This document shows, in pieces, positions 44,047 to 53,222 of a DNA stretch of 64,000 nucleotides. The notes below the pieces were generated by a model, which was not told the origin of the DNA, did not search any database, and saw only the letters and a program-made list of their open reading frames with translations. The stretch covers positions 62,001 to 126,000 of the forward strand of contig NZ_BSFN01000013.1 in NCBI RefSeq assembly GCF_027922365.1, read 5' to 3'. The translations under genes and the position numbers were made by a program. The number at the start of each line of letters is the position of its first letter. Position 1 is the stretch's first letter. The stretch comes from Pseudomonas turukhanskensis. GTDB lineage: Bacteria > Pseudomonadota > Gammaproteobacteria > Pseudomonadales > Pseudomonadaceae.

Positions 44047-45300
44047 TTATTTGCCATAGACCGGCAGCTTGGCGCAGATGGCTTTGACTTTCTCACGCAC
44101 GGCGTCGATCACCGCTTCGTTGTTCAGGTCCGCCAGGATGTCGCAGATCCAGCCAGCCAGTTCCTTGCACTCGGCTTCCTTGAAACCACGAGTGGTCACA
44201 GCCGGGGTGCCGAAGCGCAGGCCCGAGGTTACGAACGGGGAGCGTGGGTCGTTAGGCACCGAGTTCTTGTTCACGGTGATAAAGGCTTTGCCCAGTGCGG
44301 CGTCGGCATCTTTACCGGAGATGTCCTGCTTGATCAGCGACAGCAGGAACAGGTGGTTCTCGGTACCGCCGGACACCACGTCGAAGCCGCGTTCGATAAA
44401 TACGCCGGCCATGGCCTTGGCGTTTTTCACGACCTGCTGCTGGTAGGTCTTGAACTCAGGCTGCAGTGCTTCCTTGAAGCAGATGGCCTTGGCGGCAATC
44501 ACGTGCTCCAGCGGGCCGCCCTGGCCGCCCGGGAATACGGCGGAGTTCAGCTTCTTCTCGATTTCGGCGTTGGCCTTGGCCAGGATCAGGCCGCCACGTG
44601 GACCGCGCAGGGTCTTGTGCGTGGTGGTGGTCACGACGTCAGCGAATGGCACCGGGTTCGGGTAGACGCCAGCGGCAACCAGACCGGCCACGTGGGCCAT
44701 GTCGACGAACAGGTAGGCGCCGACTTTGTCGGCGATGGCGCGGAAACGGGCGAAGTCCAGAATCTGCGAGTAAGCCGAGAAACCGGCCACAATCATTTTT
44801 GGCTTGTGCTCAACCGCCAGGCGCTCAACTTCGTCGTAGTCGATCAGGCCGTTGCCGTCGATGCCGTATTGAACGGCGTTGTACAGCTTGCCCGAGGAGG
44901 AAACGCTGGCGCCGTGGGTCAGGTGACCACCGTGGGCCAGGCTCATGCCCAGAATGGTGTCGCCCGCGTTCAGCAGGGCCAGGTATACGGCGCTGTTGGC
45001 TTGCGAACCGGCGTGCGGTTGCACGTTGGCGTAGTCGGCGCCGAACAGCTCTTTGGCGCGGTCGATGGCCAGCTGTTCAACGATATCGACGTATTCGCAA
45101 CCGCCGTAGTAACGCTTGCCCGGGTAGCCTTCGGCGTACTTGTTGGTCAGCACGGAGCCTTGGGCTTCCATCACCGCAGGGCTGGTGTAGTTCTCCGAGG
45201 CGATCAGCTCGATGTGCTCTTCCTGGCGCTGAGCTTCTTGCTCCATGGCGGCAAAGAGTTCGGCGTCGTAGTTGGCGATAGTCGTAGAACGGCTAAACAT
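44047..45300 (-). CDS. glyA: Serine hydroxymethyltransferase
   Basis: 417 aa, PLP enzyme interconverting serine and glycine with tetrahydrofolate. PLP-Lys in the conserved TTTHKTLRGPRGG block (about residue 228). Also HIELIASENYTSPAVMEAQGS and EGYPGKRYYGGCEYVD. Strong AAGGAGAT Shine-Dalgarno. Corresponds by position to the glyA copy next to morA in P. aeruginosa (PA4602). Confidence 0.97.
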   Translation of the reverse strand: MFSRSTTIANYDAELFAAMEQEAQRQEEHIELIASENYTSPAVMEAQGSVLTNKYAEGYPGKRYYGGCEYVDIVEQLAIDRAKELFGADYANVQPHAGSQANSAVYLALLNAGDTILGMSLAHGGHLTHGASVSSSGKLYNAVQYGIDGNGLIDYDEVERLAVEHKPKMIVAGFSAYSQILDFARFRAIADKVGAYLFVDMAHVAGLVAAGVYPNPVPFADVVTTTTHKTLRGPRGGLILAKANAEIEKKLNSAVFPGGQGGPLEHVIAAKAICFKEALQPEFKTYQQQVVKNAKAMAGVFIERGFDVVSGGTENHLFLLSLIKQDISGKDADAALGKAFITVNKNSVPNDPRSPFVTSGLRFGTPAVTTRGFKEAECKELAGWICDILADLNNEAVIDAVREKVKAICAKLPVYGK

Positions 45301-45325
45301 GAGGATCTCCTTTTAAGTCGTGAAC

Positions 45326-45440
45326 GATCTTCTGGTCGTCGGCCATGCTGCGTTGAGTTTTCGCTTTAACGGCTCACGTACTCAAGTACGCTGCGCTTTA
45401 AAGCTGCGGCTCGCCTTGCCTGACCTTAGCCCAGCAGATC
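45326..45440. repeat. Imperfect palindrome in the glyA 5' leader
   Basis: Ends GATCTTCTGG and CCAGCAGATC are 9/10 complementary; the centre is CGTACTCAAGTACG; the arms share GCTTTAA/TTTAAAGC and GCTGCG-type blocks. It lies 26 bp upstream of the glyA start, in its transcript leader. It could be a mobile intergenic repeat or a structured leader. Confidence 0.5.
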
Positions 45441-45564
45441 TTGTGCTGGCCCGAAGATTGGAAGCGGCGGATTCTACCGGATTGGTCGTTATCTGGCACA
45501 TGACAGTCGGTCATGTGGCGGACAAGTTCGCCTCATTGTGTTGGAAAGGCGCGGGATAGACAGC

Positions 45565-48500
45565 TTAGCTCAGCATAAACAACGCATTGCCGCTGAACTG
45601 CGCGGCCAGTTGGTGAGCGGTCATCGGCTTGCCGAGCAGGTAGCCCTGCACTTCGTCGCAGCCGTACTCACGCAGGAAATCGAGTTGCTCCTGGGTTTCC
45701 ACCCCCTCGGCGATCACGGCCAGGTTCAGGCTGTGGGCCATGGCGATGATGGCACGCGCGATCTGCGCGTCCTGCTCGCCGCTGGGCAGGCCGTCGACAA
45801 AGCTGCGGTCGATTTTCAGCACGTCGATGGGGAATTGCTTGAGGTAGTTGAGCGACGAATAGCCGGTGCCGAAGTCGTCTACCGCGATGCTTACGCCCAG
45901 TTGCTTGAAGCCCATCAGTACCTGCATGGTTTCCTGCACATCGCGCATCAGAATGCTTTCGGTAAGCTCCAGCTCCAGGCTGCTCGGGCTCAGACCACTG
46001 CTGTGCAGAATATGCGCAATGCGCTGGCCCAGCTGGCCCTCGGCAAACTGACGGGCAGACAGGTTCACCGACACTTTCGGCACCCTCACGCCTTCGGCAT
46101 GCCAGGCGTTCATTTGCCGGCAGGCTTCCACCAGCACCCAGTCGCCCACATCCACCACCAGGCCCAACTCTTCCAGCACCGGAATAAATTCGGCGGGTGC
46201 TATCAACCCACGCCGCGGATGCTGCCAGCGCAGCAACGCTTCGACGCCGATCAGGCGTTGGCCGTTGGCGCTGAACTGCGGCTGGTAATGCAGCACGAAT
46301 TGCTGTTGATCGAGGGCATGGCGCAGGTCGCTTTCCAGCTCCAGACGTTCCAGGGCCGTGGCATTCATCGCCGCCTGGTAGAACTGGAAGTTGTTCTTGC
46401 CGCGCTCTTTGGCGTGGTACATCGCCGTGTCGGCGTTCTTCATCAACTGGCTCAACTCGTCGCCGTCCTGCGGGCTCAGCGCGATGCCGATACTGGCCGT
46501 GACGAAGAACTCGCGGCCTTCGAGAATGAAAGGCTGCGACAGGCTCAACAAAATTTGCTCGGCGACATGAATGGCGCGGGTCAGGGCGCCTTCACGGGTA
46601 TCGCGGGCTTGCAGCAGCAGGGTGAATTCATCGCCGCCCATGCGCGCCACGGTGTCTTCGACTTCCACGCAGGCCGCCAGGCGCTGGGCCACGTCCTTGA
46701 GCATGCGGTCACCGGCCGCGTGGCCGAGCGAATCGTTGATCGGCTTGAACCGGTCGAGGTCCAGGAACATCAGCACCACCCACTCCAGATGCCGCTCGGC
46801 ATGCTGCAAGGCGGTGTGCAAGCGGTCTTGGAACAGCGTGCGGTTGGGCAGGTTGGTCAGCGCGTCGTAGTAGGCCAGACGGTGAATCCGCTGTTCGCTG
46901 GCTTTGCGCTCGCTGATGTCGCTGAAGAAACACACGTAGCTGACCAGATCGTTTTCATCGTCATGCACGGCGGTGATGCCGACCCAGGCAGGGAAGTTTT
47001 CCTGATTACGCCGCTTGAGCCACACCTCGCCTTCCCAGCTGCCGTTCTGGCCGAGCTGGCTGAGAATGTAGGCTTGGTGGCTGGTCTGTTGGCGGTCGGC
47101 CATCAGCATGCCCGGCTGCTGGTCGAGCACCTGGGCGCTGGTGTAACCACTGACGCGGCTGAAGGCTTCGTTCACCTGGACGATATACCCGGCCGGGTCG
47201 GTAACCAGAATCGCGGCAGTGGAGTGTTCGAATACGGTGGCCGCCATGCGCAGGTCTTTTTCCGCCCTGCGCTGCTGGCTGATATTGCGGCCCACGCCCA
47301 GCACGCCTTCAAAGCGGCCGTCCTGGTCCCACATCAGGGTCATGCGCAGCTCGGTGGGCAACTTGTGGCCGTCGGCGCGTACGCAGTCGACCATAAACAG
47401 CCGCGTGGCCAGTTGCTGGCGCAGTTCGCGCAGCTTTTGCGGATCGCTCAGGGCTACGCGTACCCGTATCAACAATTGGTCGACGTCCGAGAGCTGGCGC
47501 GGGTTGGCGGCCAGCGGATGGAAACCGTTGGCGATGATCCACTCCGGCGTATAGCCAAACATCGGCAGTGCCGAGGGGCTGACGTAATCCAGATGCAGGT
47601 TGTTGTCGGTGGTGAAAATAACGTCGCTGATGTTCTCGGCCAACAAGCGGTAGCGGCGCTCGTTCTTGCGCATCAACTCGCTGGCTTCGATTTGCTCGGT
47701 CACATCCTTGGCTACGCCAATCAGGCGGTGCACGCGGCCTTCCGGTGTGCGGCTAAGGGCCTGTTCGCGGATGTCAAACCAGTGCCAGCTGCCATCGCGG
47801 TGACGCCAGCGCAGGTGGCATTGCAGTAAATGCCCATCGCCCACCACGTGTTGCAGGCTGCGCATGCGCGCGTACTGTTCGGCGTCGTCGGGGTGCAGCA
47901 CCACTTCCCAGAAGTGGCCAGGCATCTCCCGCAGTTCCTTGCTGCTGTAGCCCAGTTGCTGGCCCAGGCGGTTGTTGCTGAACAACACCCGCCGGTCGGT
48001 CATGTCGTGCACGTACAGGGTGTCCGGCACAGCCCGCACCACATCGGACCAGAAGCGCTCACGCTCGATCAGCGACAGCTCGATGCGCTTGCGGCTGGTG
48101 ATGTCGTTCATGCTCACGGTAACGGCGTGGAAGTCGTCGTTCTGTTCCGGCAGGCGCAACACCAGCCACAGGTGGCGTTCGTTGCCTTGCGGGGTGACGA
48201 TCTGGCTTTCCATCTCGATCTGCCGCTGCTTGCTCAGCACCGCGCCGATCAGTTGATACCGCACGTTTTCCGGGGTGATGGGGCCGACATCCACCAGGTG
48301 GTTCCACAGCTCTTGCGTCGATTCGACGCCCAATAGCTGCTGGGCCACCTGGTTGATTTCGGTGATATGCAGGTGCTGGATCAGCTCGTCGTGCAACTGC
48401 GGGTGAGTGCGCAGCCAATGATCGAATTGGCCCAGCGTTTCGATCTGGTGGATATGCAAATACGTGCGCAGATCCGCTAGGTCGAGTACGCAGTGGGCCA

Positions 48501-49800
48501 CGCCGCTGCCTTCGAAAATGTCCTGATAGCGCCTGCGTGTGTCTTCCAGAATATGCAGCGCCAGTTGCTGTTCGGTGGCATCACGCAGCACCCACACATG
48601 GCCGGGCTGGCTGTGTTCTTTGCCGTCTTTGAACAGGCTGCGGGTAACGCTGAATACGCGCTGTTGCTTGTGCTGCTCAAGCTCGACCCACACCGGGCTG
48701 AAATCGTCGTGGGGTTCGGCGTCCTGCAGCAGCAGCGGATTGAGGCTGGGCAACAGGTCCAGCAGGTGGCGGCCGCGGGCCTCGCCTGCCGACAAGCCAA
48801 ATAGCTGCGCGGCCTGCGGGTTCAGGTAACGGACATGGCCGCCAACATCGGTAACCACTACGCGTTCTTCAATGGCGCCCAGGGCCGTGGCCGCATCGCG
48901 CAGTTCGCGGCGTGAAGCGGTGGTCATGGCGCGCAGGCGGGCTTGTTCACGCAGCAGGCGAAACAATGCCAGCAAGGTAAGCAGCGCGCAGGCCATGAAC
49001 AGCAGGAACTTGCCGGTTACGGCCGACAACTGCTCGGTCCAGGCGCCGTTTTTGTCGACCACACTGCGCACCATCAGATCGGTGCCCGGCAACGCTACCA
49101 ATTGCGCGGTATTGGCCAGCTCGAATTCGGTGGTCTCGCGGACGTGCTCGTTGGCCGGCGCTGGCTGCGTGGCGAAAACGCGATGACTGTAGCTGTCTTC
49201 CAGTTGCCAGCGGTGGTCGCTGCTATAGAAGTCGCGGATGCTGCGGCGCAGGTGCGTAAGGCCCATGCGCACCACCCAATAACCCTGCTCGCCGCCCTGG
49301 GGCAGAAAGGCATAGATCTGCCCGTCGCCATCGGGGTTGAACACATACTGGTAGGGCTTGCCCTGATTGCGCTGGAACAGGCTGCCAATAAAGGCGTGGT
49401 CGCTGGCAGCGGTTTGCGTATCGGCCAGCAGATGACCATCGCGGTCAAGCCACACGAGGCTGTTCAGCGCCGGGAAGATACCGCGCAGGCTGTCCAGCAA
49501 TGCCGGGTACTTTTCGCTACTTGGCGGCTGCTGCGCCGTCTGCTTGAGCAGGGCGAGCGCCGCGTGGGCCCGCATCTCGATGCTCAGGCCCATGTGCTCG
49601 GCCAGTTGCTGGCCATATTCCTGCTCGCGTTTGTGCCGCGTTTCTTCGCCCTGTTCGAGCTCGTGATACAGCTGCCAGAACAGCAAGCCCAGCATCACCA
49701 CGACAAGCACCACCAAGGCGCCCTTGACCGAATTGGGCAGGGTTGTGGCGAGTGAGTCGCCGGGTGCGCGCTGGTGGGTGAACAATCGAGGCACGGGCAT
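45565..49800 (-). CDS. morA: MorA: membrane PAS-GGDEF-EAL c-di-GMP protein
   Basis: 1411 aa, the size and position of P. aeruginosa MorA (next to glyA). TM helix at about 28-48, periplasmic sensor region, second TM at about 268-290, then several PAS/PAC domains (about 310-960). GGDEF is intact (RMGGDEFTLLL, about 1053) and EAL is intact (GVEALLRWQHP, about 1187; DDFGTGYSSLNYLKQ; AEGVETQEQ). The inhibitory I-site Arg is replaced (EVED before GGDEF). It makes and degrades c-di-GMP to control flagella, motility and biofilm. Confidence 0.94.
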   Translation of the reverse strand: MPVPRLFTHQRAPGDSLATTLPNSVKGALVVLVVVMLGLLFWQLYHELEQGEETRHKREQEYGQQLAEHMGLSIEMRAHAALALLKQTAQQPPSSEKYPALLDSLRGIFPALNSLVWLDRDGHLLADTQTAASDHAFIGSLFQRNQGKPYQYVFNPDGDGQIYAFLPQGGEQGYWVVRMGLTHLRRSIRDFYSSDHRWQLEDSYSHRVFATQPAPANEHVRETTEFELANTAQLVALPGTDLMVRSVVDKNGAWTEQLSAVTGKFLLFMACALLTLLALFRLLREQARLRAMTTASRRELRDAATALGAIEERVVVTDVGGHVRYLNPQAAQLFGLSAGEARGRHLLDLLPSLNPLLLQDAEPHDDFSPVWVELEQHKQQRVFSVTRSLFKDGKEHSQPGHVWVLRDATEQQLALHILEDTRRRYQDIFEGSGVAHCVLDLADLRTYLHIHQIETLGQFDHWLRTHPQLHDELIQHLHITEINQVAQQLLGVESTQELWNHLVDVGPITPENVRYQLIGAVLSKQRQIEMESQIVTPQGNERHLWLVLRLPEQNDDFHAVTVSMNDITSRKRIELSLIERERFWSDVVRAVPDTLYVHDMTDRRVLFSNNRLGQQLGYSSKELREMPGHFWEVVLHPDDAEQYARMRSLQHVVGDGHLLQCHLRWRHRDGSWHWFDIREQALSRTPEGRVHRLIGVAKDVTEQIEASELMRKNERRYRLLAENISDVIFTTDNNLHLDYVSPSALPMFGYTPEWIIANGFHPLAANPRQLSDVDQLLIRVRVALSDPQKLRELRQQLATRLFMVDCVRADGHKLPTELRMTLMWDQDGRFEGVLGVGRNISQQRRAEKDLRMAATVFEHSTAAILVTDPAGYIVQVNEAFSRVSGYTSAQVLDQQPGMLMADRQQTSHQAYILSQLGQNGSWEGEVWLKRRNQENFPAWVGITAVHDDENDLVSYVCFFSDISERKASEQRIHRLAYYDALTNLPNRTLFQDRLHTALQHAERHLEWVVLMFLDLDRFKPINDSLGHAAGDRMLKDVAQRLAACVEVEDTVARMGGDEFTLLLQARDTREGALTRAIHVAEQILLSLSQPFILEGREFFVTASIGIALSPQDGDELSQLMKNADTAMYHAKERGKNNFQFYQAAMNATALERLELESDLRHALDQQQFVLHYQPQFSANGQRLIGVEALLRWQHPRRGLIAPAEFIPVLEELGLVVDVGDWVLVEACRQMNAWHAEGVRVPKVSVNLSARQFAEGQLGQRIAHILHSSGLSPSSLELELTESILMRDVQETMQVLMGFKQLGVSIAVDDFGTGYSSLNYLKQFPIDVLKIDRSFVDGLPSGEQDAQIARAIIAMAHSLNLAVIAEGVETQEQLDFLREYGCDEVQGYLLGKPMTAHQLAAQFSGNALFMLS

Positions 49801-50308
49801 AAGTCCTGCGCTGACGGCGTATAAAGATGTTGCAGCTACTCAAGACGCTAGCAGAGACGCCAAGGCTGCAAATAAAAGCGGCTAAGAATGCCTAGTTATG
49901 TGGCAAAGTGCCAGCTACGCCGACGAGTGCGCGTTTGCCCTGTAGGGCACATTCCGGTAGCTTTGCCGCACGCGCGTGACGCCCCGCCGGCAACTGCCCT
50001 AACGCATGCCCGAGCTTGGCTCCCGCCCCAGCAGTGACTAGGCTGACCTACTTACTGCTGCGCATACGCCTGTCGGCTTGTGCCTCCCTTATCAAGACAC
50101 CTTTCATAGAAGCTGGGTTCCTCATGGGGTCTTATGGGGAGTTTTTTTTGTCTATATATTTGCTTTGATTTGATCCTGACGGCTGGAACCCCCGAATTAG
50201 AGCTGGTTCGAAGGTCATAACTTTTCGCCAACGGTTTTAGCGTTAGGAAAATTGTCAATTAATCGTGCTTTCGTGCGGGTTATTGACATTTTTTTTTGCG
50301 ATTTGGAA
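49801..50308. other. 508-bp gene-free boundary between core and accessory DNA
   Basis: No gene I can support. From about 50060 the base composition turns AT-rich with T-runs, in contrast to morA. This is probably the left edge of an inserted block. A 68-codon minus-strand frame here was not accepted. Confidence 0.5.
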
Positions 50309-50737
50309 TTATCGGATCCTAGGCGTGAAAACGGGACGCGCCTCTACCGGTGTAGAGCCTTCGCCCACCTCTAGGCCGGCATACCATTTGTCTTCGGTGA
50401 TCTTGAGGTATGGTGTGATTACACCGTTATTTTCTTGAAACTCTAGGATCTCGGTTAGGGATTCCATCTTCCATTCATTACTATTATTCACATAGCCCGG
50501 TGTGACGTAGAAAATCGTATTGATAGTTAGACTTTTGTTCTGGGTCGCAAGAATGGTTCTAAGTGCGTCATAGGATGTCAAAAAGAGCATTTCCCTCGCC
50601 ATTTCACCTGATCGCCTGACTTCTACCTCCGCATAGAACCAAGGCAGGGGTACCCGTTGTTGTATTACTTGACGGTTTAAAAAATCTAGATTGAAAAGAT
50701 TGGCGTACGACAGTTCGTTTTCAACACTTCCATTCAT
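50309..50737 (-). CDS. Unknown protein of the accessory island
   Basis: 142 aa, start ATG with AGGAG 8 bp upstream. Predicted soluble, acidic, mixed alpha/beta: ANLFNLDFLNRQVIQQRVPLP near the start and TEILEFQENNGVITPYLKI near the end. I do not recognise the family. Codon use and base composition are AT-richer than the neighbours. It diverges from the XRE regulator, with a shared region of about 130 bp that includes a GCTCAAT/ATTGAGC inverted pair (50756-50762, 50804-50810), a possible operator. Confidence 0.65.
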   Translation of the reverse strand: MNGSVENELSYANLFNLDFLNRQVIQQRVPLPWFYAEVEVRRSGEMAREMLFLTSYDALRTILATQNKSLTINTIFYVTPGYVNNSNEWKMESLTEILEFQENNGVITPYLKITEDKWYAGLEVGEGSTPVEARPVFTPRIR

Positions 50738-50863
50738 AAAACTCTCCTGCGGCTGGCTCAATGAGATGTTGGTAAATCGAGCAAAAAAACATCAATATAC
50801 TCTATTGAGCATAGCGCTTTAAGGTTGTGAAAGGCTTCATCGTTCCTTTTGTGAGCTCTACAA

Positions 50864-51154
50864 ATGGAACACAAACGAGCGGTAGGTGAAGCGATTTTGA
50901 GGGTTAGATTGCAGAAAGGATTGGCACAGGAAGGAGTTGGGGCGAGTCAGACCTACATTAGCGATGTCGAGAGGGGGCTAAAAAGCCCGTCGCTGGAAAA
51001 AATCAGCAAGATTTCGGCTGCTTTAGATGTTCACCCGACAAGCATTGTCGTGTTGAGTTATCTTCTCGAGAACCCAAGAACTTCATTGGATGAGCTGCTT
51101 AAAAAAGTCCGGTGTGAGGTAGAGGCTGCCCTTGGCGCAAACCAGCTTCTCTAG
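50864..51154 (+). CDS. XRE-family helix-turn-helix regulator
   Basis: 96 aa. HTH_3 fold: AILRVRLQKGLAQEGVG..SQTYISDVERGLKSPSLEKISKISAALDVHP, with the second helix SQTYISDVERG being typical of XRE recognition. Short helical C-terminal tail. Probably represses its own and the divergent promoter. It could be the antitoxin part of a toxin-antitoxin set with an unidentified partner. Confidence 0.85.
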   Translation: MEHKRAVGEAILRVRLQKGLAQEGVGASQTYISDVERGLKSPSLEKISKISAALDVHPTSIVVLSYLLENPRTSLDELLKKVRCEVEAALGANQLL

Positions 51155-51208
51155 GGCCAATTCTTCGATTCCTTACGCCCTGCACCTGAGTATCGAGGCT
51201 GAATTACT

Positions 51209-51445
51209 ATGGCTAAGAATGCGAACCACTGGGAGCAAGAAGCTCAGAGAACTCTTCGCGTCGTGGAAACTATGGATTACGCAACTTCAGTTTTCGGAAA
51301 TAGGGGCCTAGCAGCTAGGTGGATGCATCAGCCAGCGCGGGGTTTGAACCGCCGAACGCCCATCGAGCTCGTCCTGACTGACCGCGACGGCTGTGAAGCG
51401 GTATTAAATTACCTCGGGCGAATTGAGTACGGCGTCTACTGCTAA
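51209..51445 (+). CDS. MbcA/ParS/Xre-type antitoxin domain protein, toxin absent
   Basis: 78 aa. The C-terminal half matches the MbcA/ParS toxin-binding domain (DUF2384): FGNRGLAARWMHQPARGLNRRTPIEL ... VLNYLGRIEYGVYC, ending in the usual GRIExGVY. The N-terminal HTH usually found in ~140-aa Xre antitoxins is missing. The cognate RES-domain toxin normally follows directly, but none is present; downstream is non-coding debris and a truncated arsB. It is either a relic or a solo antitoxin. Confidence 0.8.
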   Translation: MAKNANHWEQEAQRTLRVVETMDYATSVFGNRGLAARWMHQPARGLNRRTPIELVLTDRDGCEAVLNYLGRIEYGVYC

Positions 51446-51605
51446 TCCACTAAGACCTTCCCACTCTCTTAGCTTTTTTGTTACCGGCTTAGCTTCTTGG
51501 CTCTTAGCGCCGCCACCTCTGTCCGCTCAAATTCCCCAAAACCTTCCGGGGGCGTACGCCGACTCCAGCCCTCTAGGCGGGAAGCTGTGGTACTGGACTT
51601 TCGTT

Positions 51606-51728
51606 TTAATGCAAGCCGCTGGGTTTTCCGCCGCACATTAAGCATTTGTTGTACGCGCCGTAACGGCCATCCAAATGGCGTAGGGCGCCACCACAATTGG
51701 TGCAGCCACCCACTAGCTGCCCCTGCAT
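51606..51728 (-). pseudogene. Zinc-ribbon C-terminal fragment at the arsB junction
   Basis: 40-codon open frame beginning MQGQLVGG, with a four-Cys zinc ribbon CTNCGGAL ... NKCLMCGG. The frame stays sensible upstream of the ATG (ALYRAWLEFRW) back to about the point where arsB homology ends, then hits a stop in arsB sequence. So it is best read as the C-terminus of a larger protein fused to the broken arsB by recombination. Whether the short ORF is translated is unknown. Confidence 0.45.
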
Positions 51729-51738
51729 CCAACGAAAC

Positions 51739-52791
51739 TCAAGCCAAGCGCGGTAGAGCGCCTACCAGGACGGTCGGCATGTTGTTCATGATCGAGGAAA
51801 GGAACGCGGTCAGAAGCCCTGTGCCGAGTGAGGCTCCCCAGATGCCGTGGCTCGCGAATACGTTGAGAATTTGCGCAATGTGATCCGTCAGGCCCGCATT
51901 TTTTAACCCGTAGATGACCAGGTACATCCCCAAAGAGAAAACCACTACCTGCCACGGCGCGCCTTTGAGCACTTTGCCGGTGTCGATGGCATGACCACGG
52001 GCTGCGATCACATACAGGATGACCGCACAGACCGCCGCTACCGCGCTGATCGGAACACCCAGTGGCTCAATTACGAAGAAACCCACCAACAGCACCGCAA
52101 GGATCCACCAACCGGCGATGAACGTCGGGCTGTCGCGGATGGCTTCTTTCGGGTGATGCAGTTGTGCAATGTCGTAGGTTCTGGGTAATTCCTTTCGGAA
52201 GAACCACATCAGCATGCCCAGCGTCGCCGCCACGCTAACCAGATTCACCGGCACCATGACGGATGCGTACTCGCTGAAACCAATGTTGAAGTAGTCGGCA
52301 GAAACGATGTTGACCAGGTTCGATACCACCAAGGGCAAGCTCGCGGCATCGGCAATAAATCCTGCCGCCATCACGAACGCCAAGGTTGCGGCGGGGGAGA
52401 ATCGCAGTGCTAACAGCATCGCAATCACGATGGGCGTGAGAATCAAGGCCGCACCGTCATTCGCGAATAGTGCCGACACAGCGGCGCCGAGCAGGATGAT
52501 AAAAGCGAACAGCTTGCGCGTGCTGCCTTTCCCCCAGCGCGCAACATGCAGCGCCGCCCATTCAAAGAACCCGGCTTCATCGAGCAGAAGGCTGATTATG
52601 ATCACGGCGATAAACGTCGCCGTGGCGTTCCATACGATGTGCCAAACCTCGGGTATGTCGCCCAGTGTGACTACGCCAGTCAGCAGGGCGAGGACAGCGC
52701 CAAAGGTGGCGCTCCAGCCCACGCCTAGACCTCTAGGCTGCCAAATAACCAGGACGATAGTGGCGATGAAGATCAATACGGCAATAAGCAT
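51739..52791 (-). pseudogene. arsB: Truncated arsenite efflux transporter ArsB
   Basis: ArsB sequence runs normally from MLIAVLIFIATIVLVIW through SALFANDGAALILTP and SSIMNNMPTVL(V)GAL, about 350 codons. It then stops at a foreign PRLA* instead of continuing. Intact ArsB is about 427 aa, so roughly the last 75-80 residues (two membrane helices) are missing. The junction lies near 51763. The protein is probably inactive as a pump. It follows arsR by 25 bp; arsC and arsH are absent. Confidence 0.9.
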
Positions 52792-52816
52792 TTCGGTAAT
52801 CCAGATAGGACGTGAA

Positions 52817-53173
52817 TCAGTTGCAGACAGCTCGACTGCTAGGACGACCATCCATGCTGCATAAGCGCTTGGCCTCGGTCTGAAGCCAGTGCTGATTGGC
52901 GTCCACAACGTCTTTTAAAACGGCAGTCACCCACGCAGGTAGTTCAGGATGCAGTCGGTAGTAAACCCACTGACCTTGGCGGCGATCCATCAACAAACCG
53001 GCTGAGCGAAGTAACGCCAGATGGCGTGAAATCTTGGGCTGACTCAGGTCGAGAGCGGCTGTTAACTCGCATACACACAGCTCTCCCTCACTCACAACGA
53101 GGAGTGTGATCTTGGTGCGAGTGTCATCCGCCAGGCACTTGAACAATGCGGTGGGGGTCATGAGTTCTGTCAT
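52817..53173 (-). CDS. arsR: ArsR family arsenite-responsive repressor
   Basis: 118 aa, winged-helix ArsR/SmtB fold. The As(III)-binding CxC motif is present in ELCVCEL just before the recognition helix LSQPKISRHLALLRSAGLL. The start MTELMTPTALF is set by GGAG; a longer frame to 53341 has no family-like N-terminus. It controls the (now truncated) arsB and probably the divergent acetyltransferase. Intact. Confidence 0.94.
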   Translation of the reverse strand: MTELMTPTALFKCLADDTRTKITLLVVSEGELCVCELTAALDLSQPKISRHLALLRSAGLLMDRRQGQWVYYRLHPELPAWVTAVLKDVVDANQHWLQTEAKRLCSMDGRPSSRAVCN

Positions 53174-53184
53174 AGATTCTCCGT

Positions 53185-53222
53185 GTTCCACTAACATATG
53201 GATAAACGAATATATGAATTTG
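53185..53222. promoter_or_regulatory. Candidate ArsR operator/promoter region
   Basis: AT-rich segment with CATATG...ATATATG dyad elements just upstream of arsR, between it and the divergent acetyltransferase gene. Typical place and composition for an ArsR-binding site; exact operator not resolved. Confidence 0.4.

Noticed and set aside
45320..45559. 79-codon frame in the glyA leader
   Set aside because: Lies across the imperfect palindrome; no ribosome-binding site or domain.
45538..47829. 763-codon plus-strand frame opposite morA
   Set aside because: Antisense shadow of the GGDEF-EAL part.
50190..50240. tRNA-like T-arm sequence (GGTTCGAAGGTC)
   Set aside because: No matching acceptor, D or anticodon arms upstream, so no tRNA call.
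50052..50258. 68-codon minus-strand frame after morA
   Set aside because: No Shine-Dalgarno, no recognisable domain; the sequence looks like non-coding boundary DNA.
51423..51641. 72-codon plus-strand frame downstream of the MbcA-like gene, as a possible toxin
   Set aside because: No RES-domain motifs; overlaps the previous stop region and the zinc-ribbon fragment on the other strand.
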